A DNA stretch of 64,000 nt from Gammaproteobacteria bacterium UBA2675. Its GTDB lineage: Bacteria; Pseudomonadota; Gammaproteobacteria; Pseudomonadales; Pseudohongiellaceae. Shown one piece after another: positions 25,574 through 32,659 of the stretch. The stretch's first letter is position 1, and each line of letters opens with the position of its first letter. The notes under the pieces were generated by a model. That model saw only the letters and a list, made by a program, of their open reading frames with translations, did not search any database and was not told where the DNA came from. The position numbers and the translations under genes are program-made. The stretch lies in contig DEMH01000013.1 of the NCBI GenBank assembly GCA_002354805.1, forward strand, positions 94,523 to 158,522, read 5' to 3'.

Positions 25574-25681
25574 GACGCGTTTCGGCTTTCTCTGGACGCA
25601 AAAAAGCCTCACAGCGTGGTGATTTTCAAAAAAGGGAATCCTTCCCCTGTGCCAGGTGATCGTCTTTATCCGTTTAGCTGA

Positions 25682-26287
25682 TCAGTGGCTTGTAGTGTCG
25701 TCCGCTCCGGTTGGGTTTAATTGCGCATCCAGGTGATCACGTAATTCAGTTAGCCATGCGCTATAGGCCCGGCACCCGCTCGCCCTTACGTTGAGGTACC
25801 GCCTTACTAATGTCTTAGAATTAATGCCAGCCAGCCTGGCACGTTGATAGTCAGACATGCTCTGTACTCCAACCCCACCGCACTTGGGGCACGCCGTCAG
25901 AGACTTAGAGGTGCCGTATATTGCCGGACTCCCCCGCTGGACTTTCTCTATAACGGTGCCGCTTCCTGCGCACCGAGTGCAACGCCGGCGATCAGAGAGC
26001 TCTACGAGCACGGACTCTGCCAACCCCTGCGCTGTCTTGAGGGGCATTTCCTCCCCTCTCAATTCTTCAAACTGCCGTGACATTATCACGGTCAATAATC
26101 TAATAACAATTCTGCGACTCTCTTCATGGCCAGCAAATAAGTAAAAGCCAAGGTGCTGCGCACCAGGCGACAAACCAAAGGAAAGTGCAGCAGCCACGTC
26201 TGACCATTTAATGTCTGATCCGCCACCCCTGACACCTTTGAGGTCAGTGCTGCTCACCCCGAGCATGTTCAGATAACCGAGCGACAT
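25682..26287 (-). CDS. Q-like late antitermination protein
   Basis: A 201-residue protein from ATG 26287, chosen because AGGAGG sits 7 nt upstream; a 40-residue longer frame starts inside the helicase gene. It has a DnaJ-like zinc motif, RCTRCAGSGTV then TACPKCGGVGV around residues 117-150, followed by a basic helix (YQRARLAGINSKTLVRRYLN). The same arrangement occurs in the Zn-containing antiterminator Q family of lambdoid phages. It is the last gene before the control region and late genes, exactly Q's place. It would bind promoter-paused polymerase and allow read-through of the terminator at 25137-25160. Confidence 0.75.
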   Translation of the reverse strand: MSLGYLNMLGVSSTDLKGVRGGGSDIKWSDVAAALSFGLSPGAQHLGFYLFAGHEESRRIVIRLLTVIMSRQFEELRGEEMPLKTAQGLAESVLVELSDRRRCTRCAGSGTVIEKVQRGSPAIYGTSKSLTACPKCGGVGVQSMSDYQRARLAGINSKTLVRRYLNVRASGCRAYSAWLTELRDHLDAQLNPTGADDTTSH

Positions 26288-26288
26288 T

Positions 26289-28478
26289 CTAACCCTCCTG
26301 TCCTTTACTGGCCTCGATCGGGCGCTGATATTTCCACACCCGTGTTTTGCTGTTCGGAATCGTTGTGCGCACACGCCGCCACCCAAGCCGCTGCATGATG
26401 TTTGCAAGTCGCATCTGTTCAGGCCGACGGTGGTTTCCAGGCTCTAGCCGAAGAGCCCCTTCAAAAATCTCCGGCATTGAGAATGCCTGAACCATCCGCT
26501 GCTCTGGTTCGTCCAGCCACTGGATGACATAGTTCTCCCAGCTGTCCGACATAAACCGATCCTCTTGCTGCACTTCAAACAAGTGCAACTCGTCAGCCTC
26601 GACGTGCCAGACCTCACCTTCCTTGTACCGATGCATAGCCTCAGCCCACAGCTGATCACGTTCATGACGCAGACGCTCGAGATTGATCTCAGTACAGCGC
26701 ACCGGCCAGTAACGCCGGTTGCCCGTGGTGTCGGTCAGGTAGTTGTCCTGGTTGGTGGATCCAGCGAATACACACTGCCGGGGGAACTCCTGCACCAGCC
26801 GCCCATAGCTGGGACGATATCGGTCGGTTTCACTCGCGAAGAATTGCTTCGCGCGGGTGGACTCAGCCTTGTTAAAACTGTCCAGCTCCGCGAGCTCGCA
26901 TATCCACACGCCCTGCATCTGCTGGTAGCCATCCTTGTCACCAAGAGTAAAGTGTGTGTCTGAGTACCATTCACCGCCCAGGATGCTGAGCGCAGTACTC
27001 TTGCCGGCACCCTGCTTCCCTTCCAGGATCAAGACGCAGTCGTTTTTGCACGGGTACTCCATAACCCTGGCGACAGCACCAATCAAGAACTTGCAGCCAA
27101 CCAGGTGACTATAGGGATTCTGCTCTACGCCAAGCAGCCTGGTCAGCCAACTGTCCAGCCTGTGACCACCGTCCCAAGTAAGGCTCTGCAGGTATTCGCG
27201 GATCGGGTGGAAGGCATTGTCTCTAGCAACCAGATCGACGGCGTTCATGATCGCGTCCGTCCGGGCATTGATGCCGTAGTGTTCGTCCATCCAAATCTTG
27301 GTGCGAATCACGTCATCGTCTCGCCATTCGTTGTTAATGTGATACACGCTGCTTTTCGGGTAGGGCGGGTCTTTACGCTTGACGATACGGCTGTGCAGCT
27401 CACTGAACCCCACCACACCATCCCAGGCATCGTCATTGCTCAGAACAAGGTAGACATTGCGCTCAGTGGGCTCCAATTCGCCGTTAGTCTTTCGACTGAG
27501 GGTCGTGCGCCAGTGGCTGAGCTCGGCGCGTATATAGTGGAAACATTGCGCCACTGCCTGCAGGCCTGCCCGAACGTGCAGGTCATTGAAGTCGACGTCC
27601 GTGGCAGCCCGATCGGCACCAAATTGAGGTTTAACCAGGTGGCCGTTCAGTTTGGTCTGAGCCTCTTCGGCCTTGATCACGCCAGCGTTGTATGGCTCAC
27701 CGTTGGCGTCCGTGGTTTTCCAGTCGTCATCAGCGCAGAACACCAGGGGACTGTCCTGAAATCGCGCACGAATCGCTTGCGCGACCGGCAGCAGGTTGCC
27801 GGAGTCAAAAGCAACGACCACCGGCCAGCCAATCGCCTCATGAATACTGGCAGCGGTCGCGTAACCTTCCGCGATACAGATCGGCTTGCCTCTCTGCAGC
27901 TTGCCAATAACAAAGAACCGCCCCTCTTTCTTGAGGCCTCGCGGCCAGTACACCTTGTCTTTACCGTTCTCCCCCTTCTCGGGGAAAATAAGCTGCAGCC
28001 CATAGATATTGTTATCGATGTCCTGCATGGGGATCAGCGTCGTGTCGCGGGCACCGTACCGCAGCCCGTACGCTTTGACACCTTTCCGTTTGCAGTAGGC
28101 TGACTCACCCTCCTGGCTGGCCTGATTCCAATATCGAGTAGCTTGGGCAGCGGCGCGCCTCGCTGCAGCATTGCGGATCCGGAGAGCATGTTCCTGTTGT
28201 TTTTTGATCTGGGCCCTGATCTCTTCGCGCTCGTGCTGAGGCAGGCTGCGGGACTTCCAGATCAACTTCTGCGAGTCGCCTCGCTTCCAGGAACCGTATG
28301 CACCGGCAATGCCTTCCTTGCCACTTTGCAGTGTGTACGAAAACAGGCTGTACCAGCCGTTGTATGATTTTGGGCGGTCGCCCTCGACATCAACCCGCTT
28401 TAACTTGCCAATCTCCAGATGGCCGTCCGGGATTATCAGCCCGTAGTCGCGCAGCTGTTTGAGTGCGTCATCGAGCAC
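26289..28478 (-). CDS. Toprim primase / VirE-family helicase
   Basis: A 729-residue replication protein. Residues about 195-300 are a Toprim domain (ICIAEGYATA with Glu204; FCADDDW with Asp250) and the C-terminal half is the virulence-associated E ATPase (VapE) with P-loop EGKQGAGKST (485-494) and a Walker B-like WICELAELDSF. It would prime and unwind phage DNA at the origin. Nearby DksA-like and Q-like genes form the leftward early operon. Both active centres are intact. The zinc-binding primase N-terminus seen in some relatives is absent. Confidence 0.92.
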   Translation of the reverse strand: MLDDALKQLRDYGLIIPDGHLEIGKLKRVDVEGDRPKSYNGWYSLFSYTLQSGKEGIAGAYGSWKRGDSQKLIWKSRSLPQHEREEIRAQIKKQQEHALRIRNAAARRAAAQATRYWNQASQEGESAYCKRKGVKAYGLRYGARDTTLIPMQDIDNNIYGLQLIFPEKGENGKDKVYWPRGLKKEGRFFVIGKLQRGKPICIAEGYATAASIHEAIGWPVVVAFDSGNLLPVAQAIRARFQDSPLVFCADDDWKTTDANGEPYNAGVIKAEEAQTKLNGHLVKPQFGADRAATDVDFNDLHVRAGLQAVAQCFHYIRAELSHWRTTLSRKTNGELEPTERNVYLVLSNDDAWDGVVGFSELHSRIVKRKDPPYPKSSVYHINNEWRDDDVIRTKIWMDEHYGINARTDAIMNAVDLVARDNAFHPIREYLQSLTWDGGHRLDSWLTRLLGVEQNPYSHLVGCKFLIGAVARVMEYPCKNDCVLILEGKQGAGKSTALSILGGEWYSDTHFTLGDKDGYQQMQGVWICELAELDSFNKAESTRAKQFFASETDRYRPSYGRLVQEFPRQCVFAGSTNQDNYLTDTTGNRRYWPVRCTEINLERLRHERDQLWAEAMHRYKEGEVWHVEADELHLFEVQQEDRFMSDSWENYVIQWLDEPEQRMVQAFSMPEIFEGALRLEPGNHRRPEQMRLANIMQRLGWRRVRTTIPNSKTRVWKYQRPIEASKGQEG

Positions 28479-28487
28479 GGCCGAGCC

Positions 28488-28715
28488 TCAGCGGTTATAT
28501 TGCTTTTGGTGGGTTTCAAGCGCCTGCTGACAAGCGATGCAGTATCGGCAGCCGGGACTGGCCAGCCGCCTTAATTCCGGAATGGGAGCGCCACACTCCT
28601 CGCACTCGGTAGCCGACTCACGTCCTGCTGACTGCTGGCTTTTTCGGCGCTGCGCCTCCAGGTTGTCTGCCAGGCGCTGCTCGATCACCGTTTGTGCGTG
28701 GTCTGCCGTATCCAT
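28488..28715 (-). CDS. DksA/TraR-type C4 zinc-finger protein
   Basis: A 75-residue protein with a short helix and a C4 zinc finger, ECEECGAPIP...CRYCIACQ, the TraR/DksA signature. TraR-like phage proteins bind the RNA polymerase secondary channel and mimic DksA with ppGpp. It lies 9 bp upstream of the primase-helicase in the leftward early operon. The short helical N-terminus matches TraR (73 aa) rather than full DksA (151 aa). Confidence 0.88.
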   Translation of the reverse strand: MDTADHAQTVIEQRLADNLEAQRRKSQQSAGRESATECEECGAPIPELRRLASPGCRYCIACQQALETHQKQYNR

Positions 28716-28834
28716 GTCCCTGCCCTATGCTTGTTATAATTCGGGCGGTGGTTTATCCCGGCCCACCGCCAGTCTCAGCCCTATCCGGGTTCAGGCCGCT
28801 GTGTGCCCCTTATTACCTTGGGGCGAGGTGTTCG

Positions 28835-29173
28835 CTAATGCTGTACTTCCGTACAGGTGTGGTTTTTCCGATTACCTGCAGACAGATCGGTAGGCAGACT
28901 ACAATCTCGTTCTGCTGATGGAACCGCTACCTTGAGAAGCAACTCGTACTCTTCAGGCGGGTATAGATCCGGCCTCAATTCGTGCCGAAGAATCTCGCGT
29001 TTAAGCACGCGCTCTAGGGGAATGCAGTACTCCCCCGGCACACCTCGGCTAACCCATTGCCTCACGGCCATAGGTGTAAGTGGCTTTTCCATGTCAAGCT
29101 CGTCTGATACCAGACGGGCGAGATTGGGGGCACCACCTGCCATGTGAATTGCTTTACGAATCGCTTCACTCAT
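28835..29173 (-). CDS. YdaS/Cro-like HTH regulator
   Basis: A 112-residue protein, first gene leftward of the immunity region and divergent from the S24 repressor. Residues 5-75 match the YdaS antitoxin/Cro family: IRKAIHMAGGAPNLARLV, then LTPMAVRQWVSRGVP as the recognition helix region, and the RHELRPDLYPPEEY ending. The last 30 residues are less conserved. It probably acts as Cro. The nearby region 28716-28834 holds no gene. Confidence 0.87.
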   Translation of the reverse strand: MSEAIRKAIHMAGGAPNLARLVSDELDMEKPLTPMAVRQWVSRGVPGEYCIPLERVLKREILRHELRPDLYPPEEYELLLKVAVPSAERDCSLPTDLSAGNRKNHTCTEVQH

Positions 29174-29181
29174 GGCGGATG

Positions 29182-29210
29182 ATAATAAACATGAAGTTTA
29201 TTTATTGCAA
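29182..29210 (-). promoter_or_regulatory. Leftward early promoter (pR-like) for the Cro-like gene
   Basis: Minus-strand TTGCAA (29205-29210), 17-nt spacer and TATTAT (29182-29187) lie just upstream of the YdaS/Cro start. The 17-bp operator dyad 29185-29201 covers the -10 and spacer, so repressor binding would block it. Confidence 0.75.
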
Positions 29211-29260
29211 ACTTTTTGGTGATCGCCGTTTTAGGGCTGATATGCAAACATATTGTTTAT
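29185..29260. promoter_or_regulatory. Operator half-sites in the immunity region
   Basis: A perfect dyad ATAAAC-ATGAA-GTTTAT occupies 29185-29201. A third half-site GCAAAC follows at 29207, keeping an 11-bp period. A second dyad GCAAAC-ATATT-GTTTAT occupies 29244-29260 and overlaps the repressor start codon. The same arms recur at 30746-30784. Confidence 0.7.
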
Positions 29261-29906
29261 GAATCAAGACCACATCTTTAGCGCTGTTGATGCCACCCTT
29301 AAGTCTATGGATAGGACTAAATCATGGCTCTGCGACCAAATAGGCGTGAGCACCCAAAACTTTAATAACTGGTCTAAAAGAGGGATCCCACTTTCTAGGT
29401 TACCGGCTGTCGCTGAGGTATTCGGATGGGACCCCGACGAGTTACGCAGGGGCAGGATCGTTACAGCCTCAGACGAACTCGCACTGCCTTTGTATGATGT
29501 GCATGCATCCATGGGGACAGGCGCAGAGCCTCACGACCAACCATCCGACCCGATCGTCTCACTTGTCAAAGTGAGCAGGCGATGGGCATCAACCGCTTTG
29601 ACTTCGACTAGCCTTAACAACCTTTCTCTGATAACCGCCACCGGGAACTCGATGTCCCCAACTTTTTCTGACGGGGACACCCTGGTCGTCGATACGGGCA
29701 TAAATCAACTAGAGAACGACGGTATCTACGTTCTGCTAAGAGACGGCAACTTGTTTATAAAACGCCTAGAATTGATGCTAAATGGTGGGATACTAGTCAG
29801 CTCTGACAATCCAGAGCACAAGCCTTATACAATCTCAAAATCTGACTTAAGCGAAATCCACATAATTGGCAAAGCGCTTTGGGCTCTAACCGGAAAATCT
29901 CTATAA
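29259..29906 (+). CDS. CI-like repressor, S24 peptidase family
   Basis: A 215-residue repressor. Residues 5-65 form an HTH (SWLCDQIGVSTQNFNNWSKRGIP), and residues 75-215 an S24 LexA-type domain with Ser131 in GNSMSPTFSDGD and Lys168 in LFIKRLE. The usual Ala-Gly cleavage pair is replaced by ASMGTG (83-88), so RecA-stimulated self-cleavage is likely but not certain. The ATG at 29259 has no ribosome site and an operator overlaps it, consistent with a leaderless transcript like lambda cI from pRM. A TTG at 29253 is the alternative. Confidence 0.93.
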   Translation: MNQDHIFSAVDATLKSMDRTKSWLCDQIGVSTQNFNNWSKRGIPLSRLPAVAEVFGWDPDELRRGRIVTASDELALPLYDVHASMGTGAEPHDQPSDPIVSLVKVSRRWASTALTSTSLNNLSLITATGNSMSPTFSDGDTLVVDTGINQLENDGIYVLLRDGNLFIKRLELMLNGGILVSSDNPEHKPYTISKSDLSEIHIIGKALWALTGKSL

Positions 29907-29919
29907 GGAACAGAGGATC

Positions 29920-30738
29920 ATGGAAACGACGATATTGTTAGCGATTTTCGTCGGACTGGTTGTCATCATGGCGGCCTGGAGAGAATACACGGATCGACGA
30001 TATGTAATTCCGGCCCAGCTCAGGCCAATTCTCAGGAAATACTGGAAAGGCGTCAAAGCCACGAAAGGAACTGCTGCACAGAGCCTTATTGAGCACTCTG
30101 ACATTGCTGCATCCATATTACGTATTCAACCCAACGACCCGAGCTGGCACTCAGATCCAATAACCGAACCCCAAGAACGCAGACTAAAAGAACTCGGCAT
30201 CAAGATCACCGATAAATCTCTGAAATATAAAGGCATAGCATCGAAACTGATAGGGATGTTCAGCGAATGTGAACCAGGAACCATTACCGAGTACTTGGAA
30301 TTCTTTGGCATAGATACTTCAGAGATATCTGAAACTCGCGCCAAGCTGAAACATTCAGAACTTTCAGGTAATCCAGACTCACAAATGATGTGGGACGACC
30401 GTCCTGCCGACCGAGCCCAGCTGCTTTATCTCGATTTCTACGGATTAACAAAAAGCAATAAACTCAAATATTTAGAAGCTGAGCAGATCATCACAGAGCA
30501 TTCAGATAACCAACTGACCGAGGAGCAGCTCGATACGTGGCCTGATATAGAGACAATGTGGTCAGAGCTGGAAGATCCAGATTACCGCAACTCTCTCGGG
30601 ATCAAGCAACCAAAGCAGCGCGAATACATAGAAGCCGTTAATTACTACCTCAAAAGCCCACACCACCGCCCAGGCCAATTCGACGAAGAGAAAGTCGCTT
30701 ATTTTCTTACCCTTAAGAACCATGCACTGAAACAGTGA
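29920..30738 (+). CDS. Unknown membrane-anchored protein co-transcribed with the repressor
   Basis: A 272-residue protein starting 13 bp after the repressor gene in the same direction, so probably expressed in the lysogen. Residues 4-20 form one hydrophobic helix (TILLAIFVGLVVIMAAW) followed by RR, predicting a cytoplasmic soluble part of about 250 residues. That part is charged and helical with no recognisable enzyme motif, and is more AT-rich than most of the prophage. Genes in this slot often mediate superinfection exclusion (compare lambda rexA/B in place, not sequence). Function is unknown. Confidence 0.75.
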   Translation: METTILLAIFVGLVVIMAAWREYTDRRYVIPAQLRPILRKYWKGVKATKGTAAQSLIEHSDIAASILRIQPNDPSWHSDPITEPQERRLKELGIKITDKSLKYKGIASKLIGMFSECEPGTITEYLEFFGIDTSEISETRAKLKHSELSGNPDSQMMWDDRPADRAQLLYLDFYGLTKSNKLKYLEAEQIITEHSDNQLTEEQLDTWPDIETMWSELEDPDYRNSLGIKQPKQREYIEAVNYYLKSPHHRPGQFDEEKVAYFLTLKNHALKQ

Positions 30739-30745
30739 ACACAAA

Positions 30746-30787
30746 ATAAACAATAAGTTTGACTATCGTAAACTTAATGTGTATTTT
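30746..30787 (+). promoter_or_regulatory. Rightward early promoter with two operators (pL-like)
   Basis: TTGACT (30759-30764), 17-nt spacer and TATTTT (30782-30787) make a strong predicted promoter. Operator dyads ATAAAC-AATAA-GTTTGA (30746-30762) and GTAAAC-TTAAT-GTGTAT (30768-30784) cover the -35 region and the spacer. Their arms match those in the immunity region, so the S24 repressor probably controls the rightward operon from here. Confidence 0.75.
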
Positions 30788-30816
30788 CTCGATATCCAAG
30801 ATTTGGGGTATCGGGA

Positions 30817-31500
30817 ATGCAAAATATTTGCGAACAGAAAGTAGAATCAATCGCCGTCAGGGGTGTTCCAGCCCGAGAAGGCGCTGTGCTTGGGTACACA
30901 GCTCTTGGGCTCAGCTCAAAGGCAATAGCTCGCAAGCTGTCATGCAGCCCCCGAAACGTCGAAAACCTCCGTGACTCAGCCAAGTCGCGCTTGCATGCCA
31001 GCAACACCCCAAACCTTATCGCCATTGCCTTTCAAAAAGGCATCCTGCGCTTCATGTCGATCGCTTTGGTGGTCCTGGGCGCCGGTACCGGCCTGGTTCC
31101 ACAACCAGCTCAGGCCGACGACGACCCAACCCTACGCCGAATCCGCACACACCGCATGCGCCGTGGATCCAGACGAATCCGTCATGGATACACACCACCC
31201 GCAGCAATTAACCAGCTTTACATCGAGTACTTCAACCTGCAGGCAGAGCTCAGCTGGGACGACGGCGAAATGCACGTCCACTACGTCCCCAGCAGCCCAC
31301 TGCAGACCCAGCCATACGCGCAAATCTTCGATATCGAGGACCTGCTGCGCTGGCATTCAGAGCAATTTTACAGCTCGTTCAACCCTGCTGGAGGCCATGA
31401 CGATGGACAAGCCAGTGAAGATCAATGCAGCCGCCAAGATCCTGAACGCGAAACCAACACGGCTGCGCCAGAAGATGCGCGCCAGGGGCATCCTGGATAA
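30817..31500 (+). CDS. LuxR-type HTH protein with a membrane/signal segment
   Basis: A 227-residue protein, first gene of the rightward early operon. Residues 16-75 form a GerE/LuxR helix-turn-helix (REGAVLGYTALGLSSKAIARKLS). Residues 78-93 are hydrophobic (ILRFMSIALVVLGAGTG) and end in PAQA-DDD, like a signal peptide with an AxA site. About 100 residues with Arg-rich and Trp/Tyr-rich parts follow. This could be a ToxR-like membrane-bound regulator, or an HTH fused to an exported domain. The last 33 codons overlap the next gene in another frame. Confidence 0.75.
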   Translation: MQNICEQKVESIAVRGVPAREGAVLGYTALGLSSKAIARKLSCSPRNVENLRDSAKSRLHASNTPNLIAIAFQKGILRFMSIALVVLGAGTGLVPQPAQADDDPTLRRIRTHRMRRGSRRIRHGYTPPAAINQLYIEYFNLQAELSWDDGEMHVHYVPSSPLQTQPYAQIFDIEDLLRWHSEQFYSSFNPAGGHDDGQASEDQCSRQDPERETNTAAPEDARQGHPG

Positions 31501-31690
31501 AAACAACCTGCCCCGCCATGACCTGGTCGAGCGCGGGCTGTTTGAAGTGAAAACTGGCCAGTTTGTTAAAGGCCGCACCGGGATCCGGCAGAACTACGCC
31601 GTGACACTGGTAACAGGGTCGGGCCTCACGTTTTTGAGCGCCCTGATGGAAGAAGGCAAGGCCGACCAGGCCGCAGAGAGGAGCATGTGA
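31403..31690 (+). CDS. Antirepressor-type protein (KilAC/ANT domain)
   Basis: A 95-residue protein from ATG 31403, with GGAGG 8 nt upstream. It has the KilAC/ANT C-terminal pattern: VKINAAAKILNAKPTRLRQ, a GILDKNN turn, ERGLFEVKTGQF and VTGSGLTFLSALM at the end. In phages this domain is normally the C-terminal half of antirepressors; here it stands alone. It overlaps the preceding LuxR-type gene by 98 bp. Possible role: modulating repression or DNA binding in early infection. Confidence 0.75.
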   Translation: MDKPVKINAAAKILNAKPTRLRQKMRARGILDKNNLPRHDLVERGLFEVKTGQFVKGRTGIRQNYAVTLVTGSGLTFLSALMEEGKADQAAERSM

Positions 31691-31691
31691 C

Positions 31692-32138
31692 ATGGGACTG
31701 CGCAAAAAACTGAAAGTGCTGCACTTCATGGGTGGCGAACACTTGCCAGATCGTGCCGGCCTCTACCTGGTGATTGACGGCCAATACCAGTACCGAACTT
31801 GCACAGCCGAACACCGCGAGGACGGATCGTTTGATCTGTTCCGATGCACGGCCTCTGGCGCAGAGATTCCCGGCACTCAGGTGCTGACCTACGCAGCGCT
31901 GGATCTGGCCGCTCACGTAGTAGAAGAGGTTTACAGCCCGACCGCTCAGCGCGAATCAGTCGACCGGATGATTGCACGTGGATTCATGTCTATCGGACAG
32001 ATCGAGTCAGAGGTTTACGACCCAAAACGTGTAATAGACGAACTCAAAGGTACATACAGCCCTAGGAAGGAACTGCCCGGTCGAGTGCTTTCCCTGGTAC
32101 CTAAGCTTACCCCAGCAGGAGAGCCCAATGTTTCCTGA
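31692..32138 (+). CDS. Unknown early phage protein
   Basis: A 148-residue protein beginning MGLRKKLKVLHFMGGEHLP, starting one base after the ANT-like gene's stop. The N-terminal half is beta-rich (AGLYLVIDGQYQYRTCTAE) and the C-terminal half helical and basic. No family, signal or membrane segment was recognised. It belongs to a tight operon, so it is likely a real early gene. No function is proposed. Confidence 0.65.
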   Translation: MGLRKKLKVLHFMGGEHLPDRAGLYLVIDGQYQYRTCTAEHREDGSFDLFRCTASGAEIPGTQVLTYAALDLAAHVVEEVYSPTAQRESVDRMIARGFMSIGQIESEVYDPKRVIDELKGTYSPRKELPGRVLSLVPKLTPAGEPNVS

Positions 32139-32337
32139 TATCAACGCGAACCCAAAGCTGCACAACACGATCTTGAATGTGTTGATGGCATTGCCGCTGC
32201 TTGGCCTGATGTCCGGCAAACCCACACTGATGATCACCACAACAGTGATCGCCGGCATCGGTGCCATTCCTTACTTCGCGGCTATGGCCGGTGAGGAAGC
32301 CAAACAGGCTGCAGAGAAGCGAGGCCGACGCCGATGA
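32128..32337 (+). CDS. Small membrane protein
   Basis: A 69-residue protein with two hydrophobic helices (about 15-32 LNVLMALPLLGLMSG and 35-54 LMITTTVIAGIGAIPYF) and a basic C-terminus ending KRGRRR. The topology predicts both ends in the cytoplasm. It overlaps both neighbours by a few bases. Holin-like size is noted, but its early position argues against a lysis role. Confidence 0.65.
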   Translation: MFPDINANPKLHNTILNVLMALPLLGLMSGKPTLMITTTVIAGIGAIPYFAAMAGEEAKQAAEKRGRRR

Positions 32338-32633
32338 GCGATACCACGGTGACAACTGTGCCATTCCCGGATGAATTCACCGAGAAGGTTGGCGCCTGGT
32401 GGGACAGCCTCACTACACACCAGCGCGGCATGCTGGTCTATGCCCACCATCTGGAGCTGATTGGTGTTCACCAGTCTATCCGGTGGTCGCAAATACCACT
32501 TTTTTATCAAGCCAGACTTGCCCTGAAGCTCTCCATAACCATGGGCATCACCCGTTGCGCTGCCTTCCCCGAACTGACTGAGGAAGCGTACCTCGCAATC
32601 AACAACTTGCAACCATCTACAAAGCTGCACTGA
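32334..32633 (+). CDS. Hypothetical phage protein
   Basis: A 99-residue mostly helical soluble protein (FTEKVGAWWDSLTTHQRGMLVYAHHLEL) with the start overlapping the preceding stop (ATGA). Composition is typical for the prophage. No family was recognised. Confidence 0.6.
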   Translation: MSDTTVTTVPFPDEFTEKVGAWWDSLTTHQRGMLVYAHHLELIGVHQSIRWSQIPLFYQARLALKLSITMGITRCAAFPELTEEAYLAINNLQPSTKLH

Positions 32634-32659
32634 CCGACCAAAACAACCAGGAGACACAC

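Noticed and set aside
27105..28103. 332-codon plus-strand open frame opposite the primase-helicase
   Set aside because: Shadow of a real gene with no recognisable domain.
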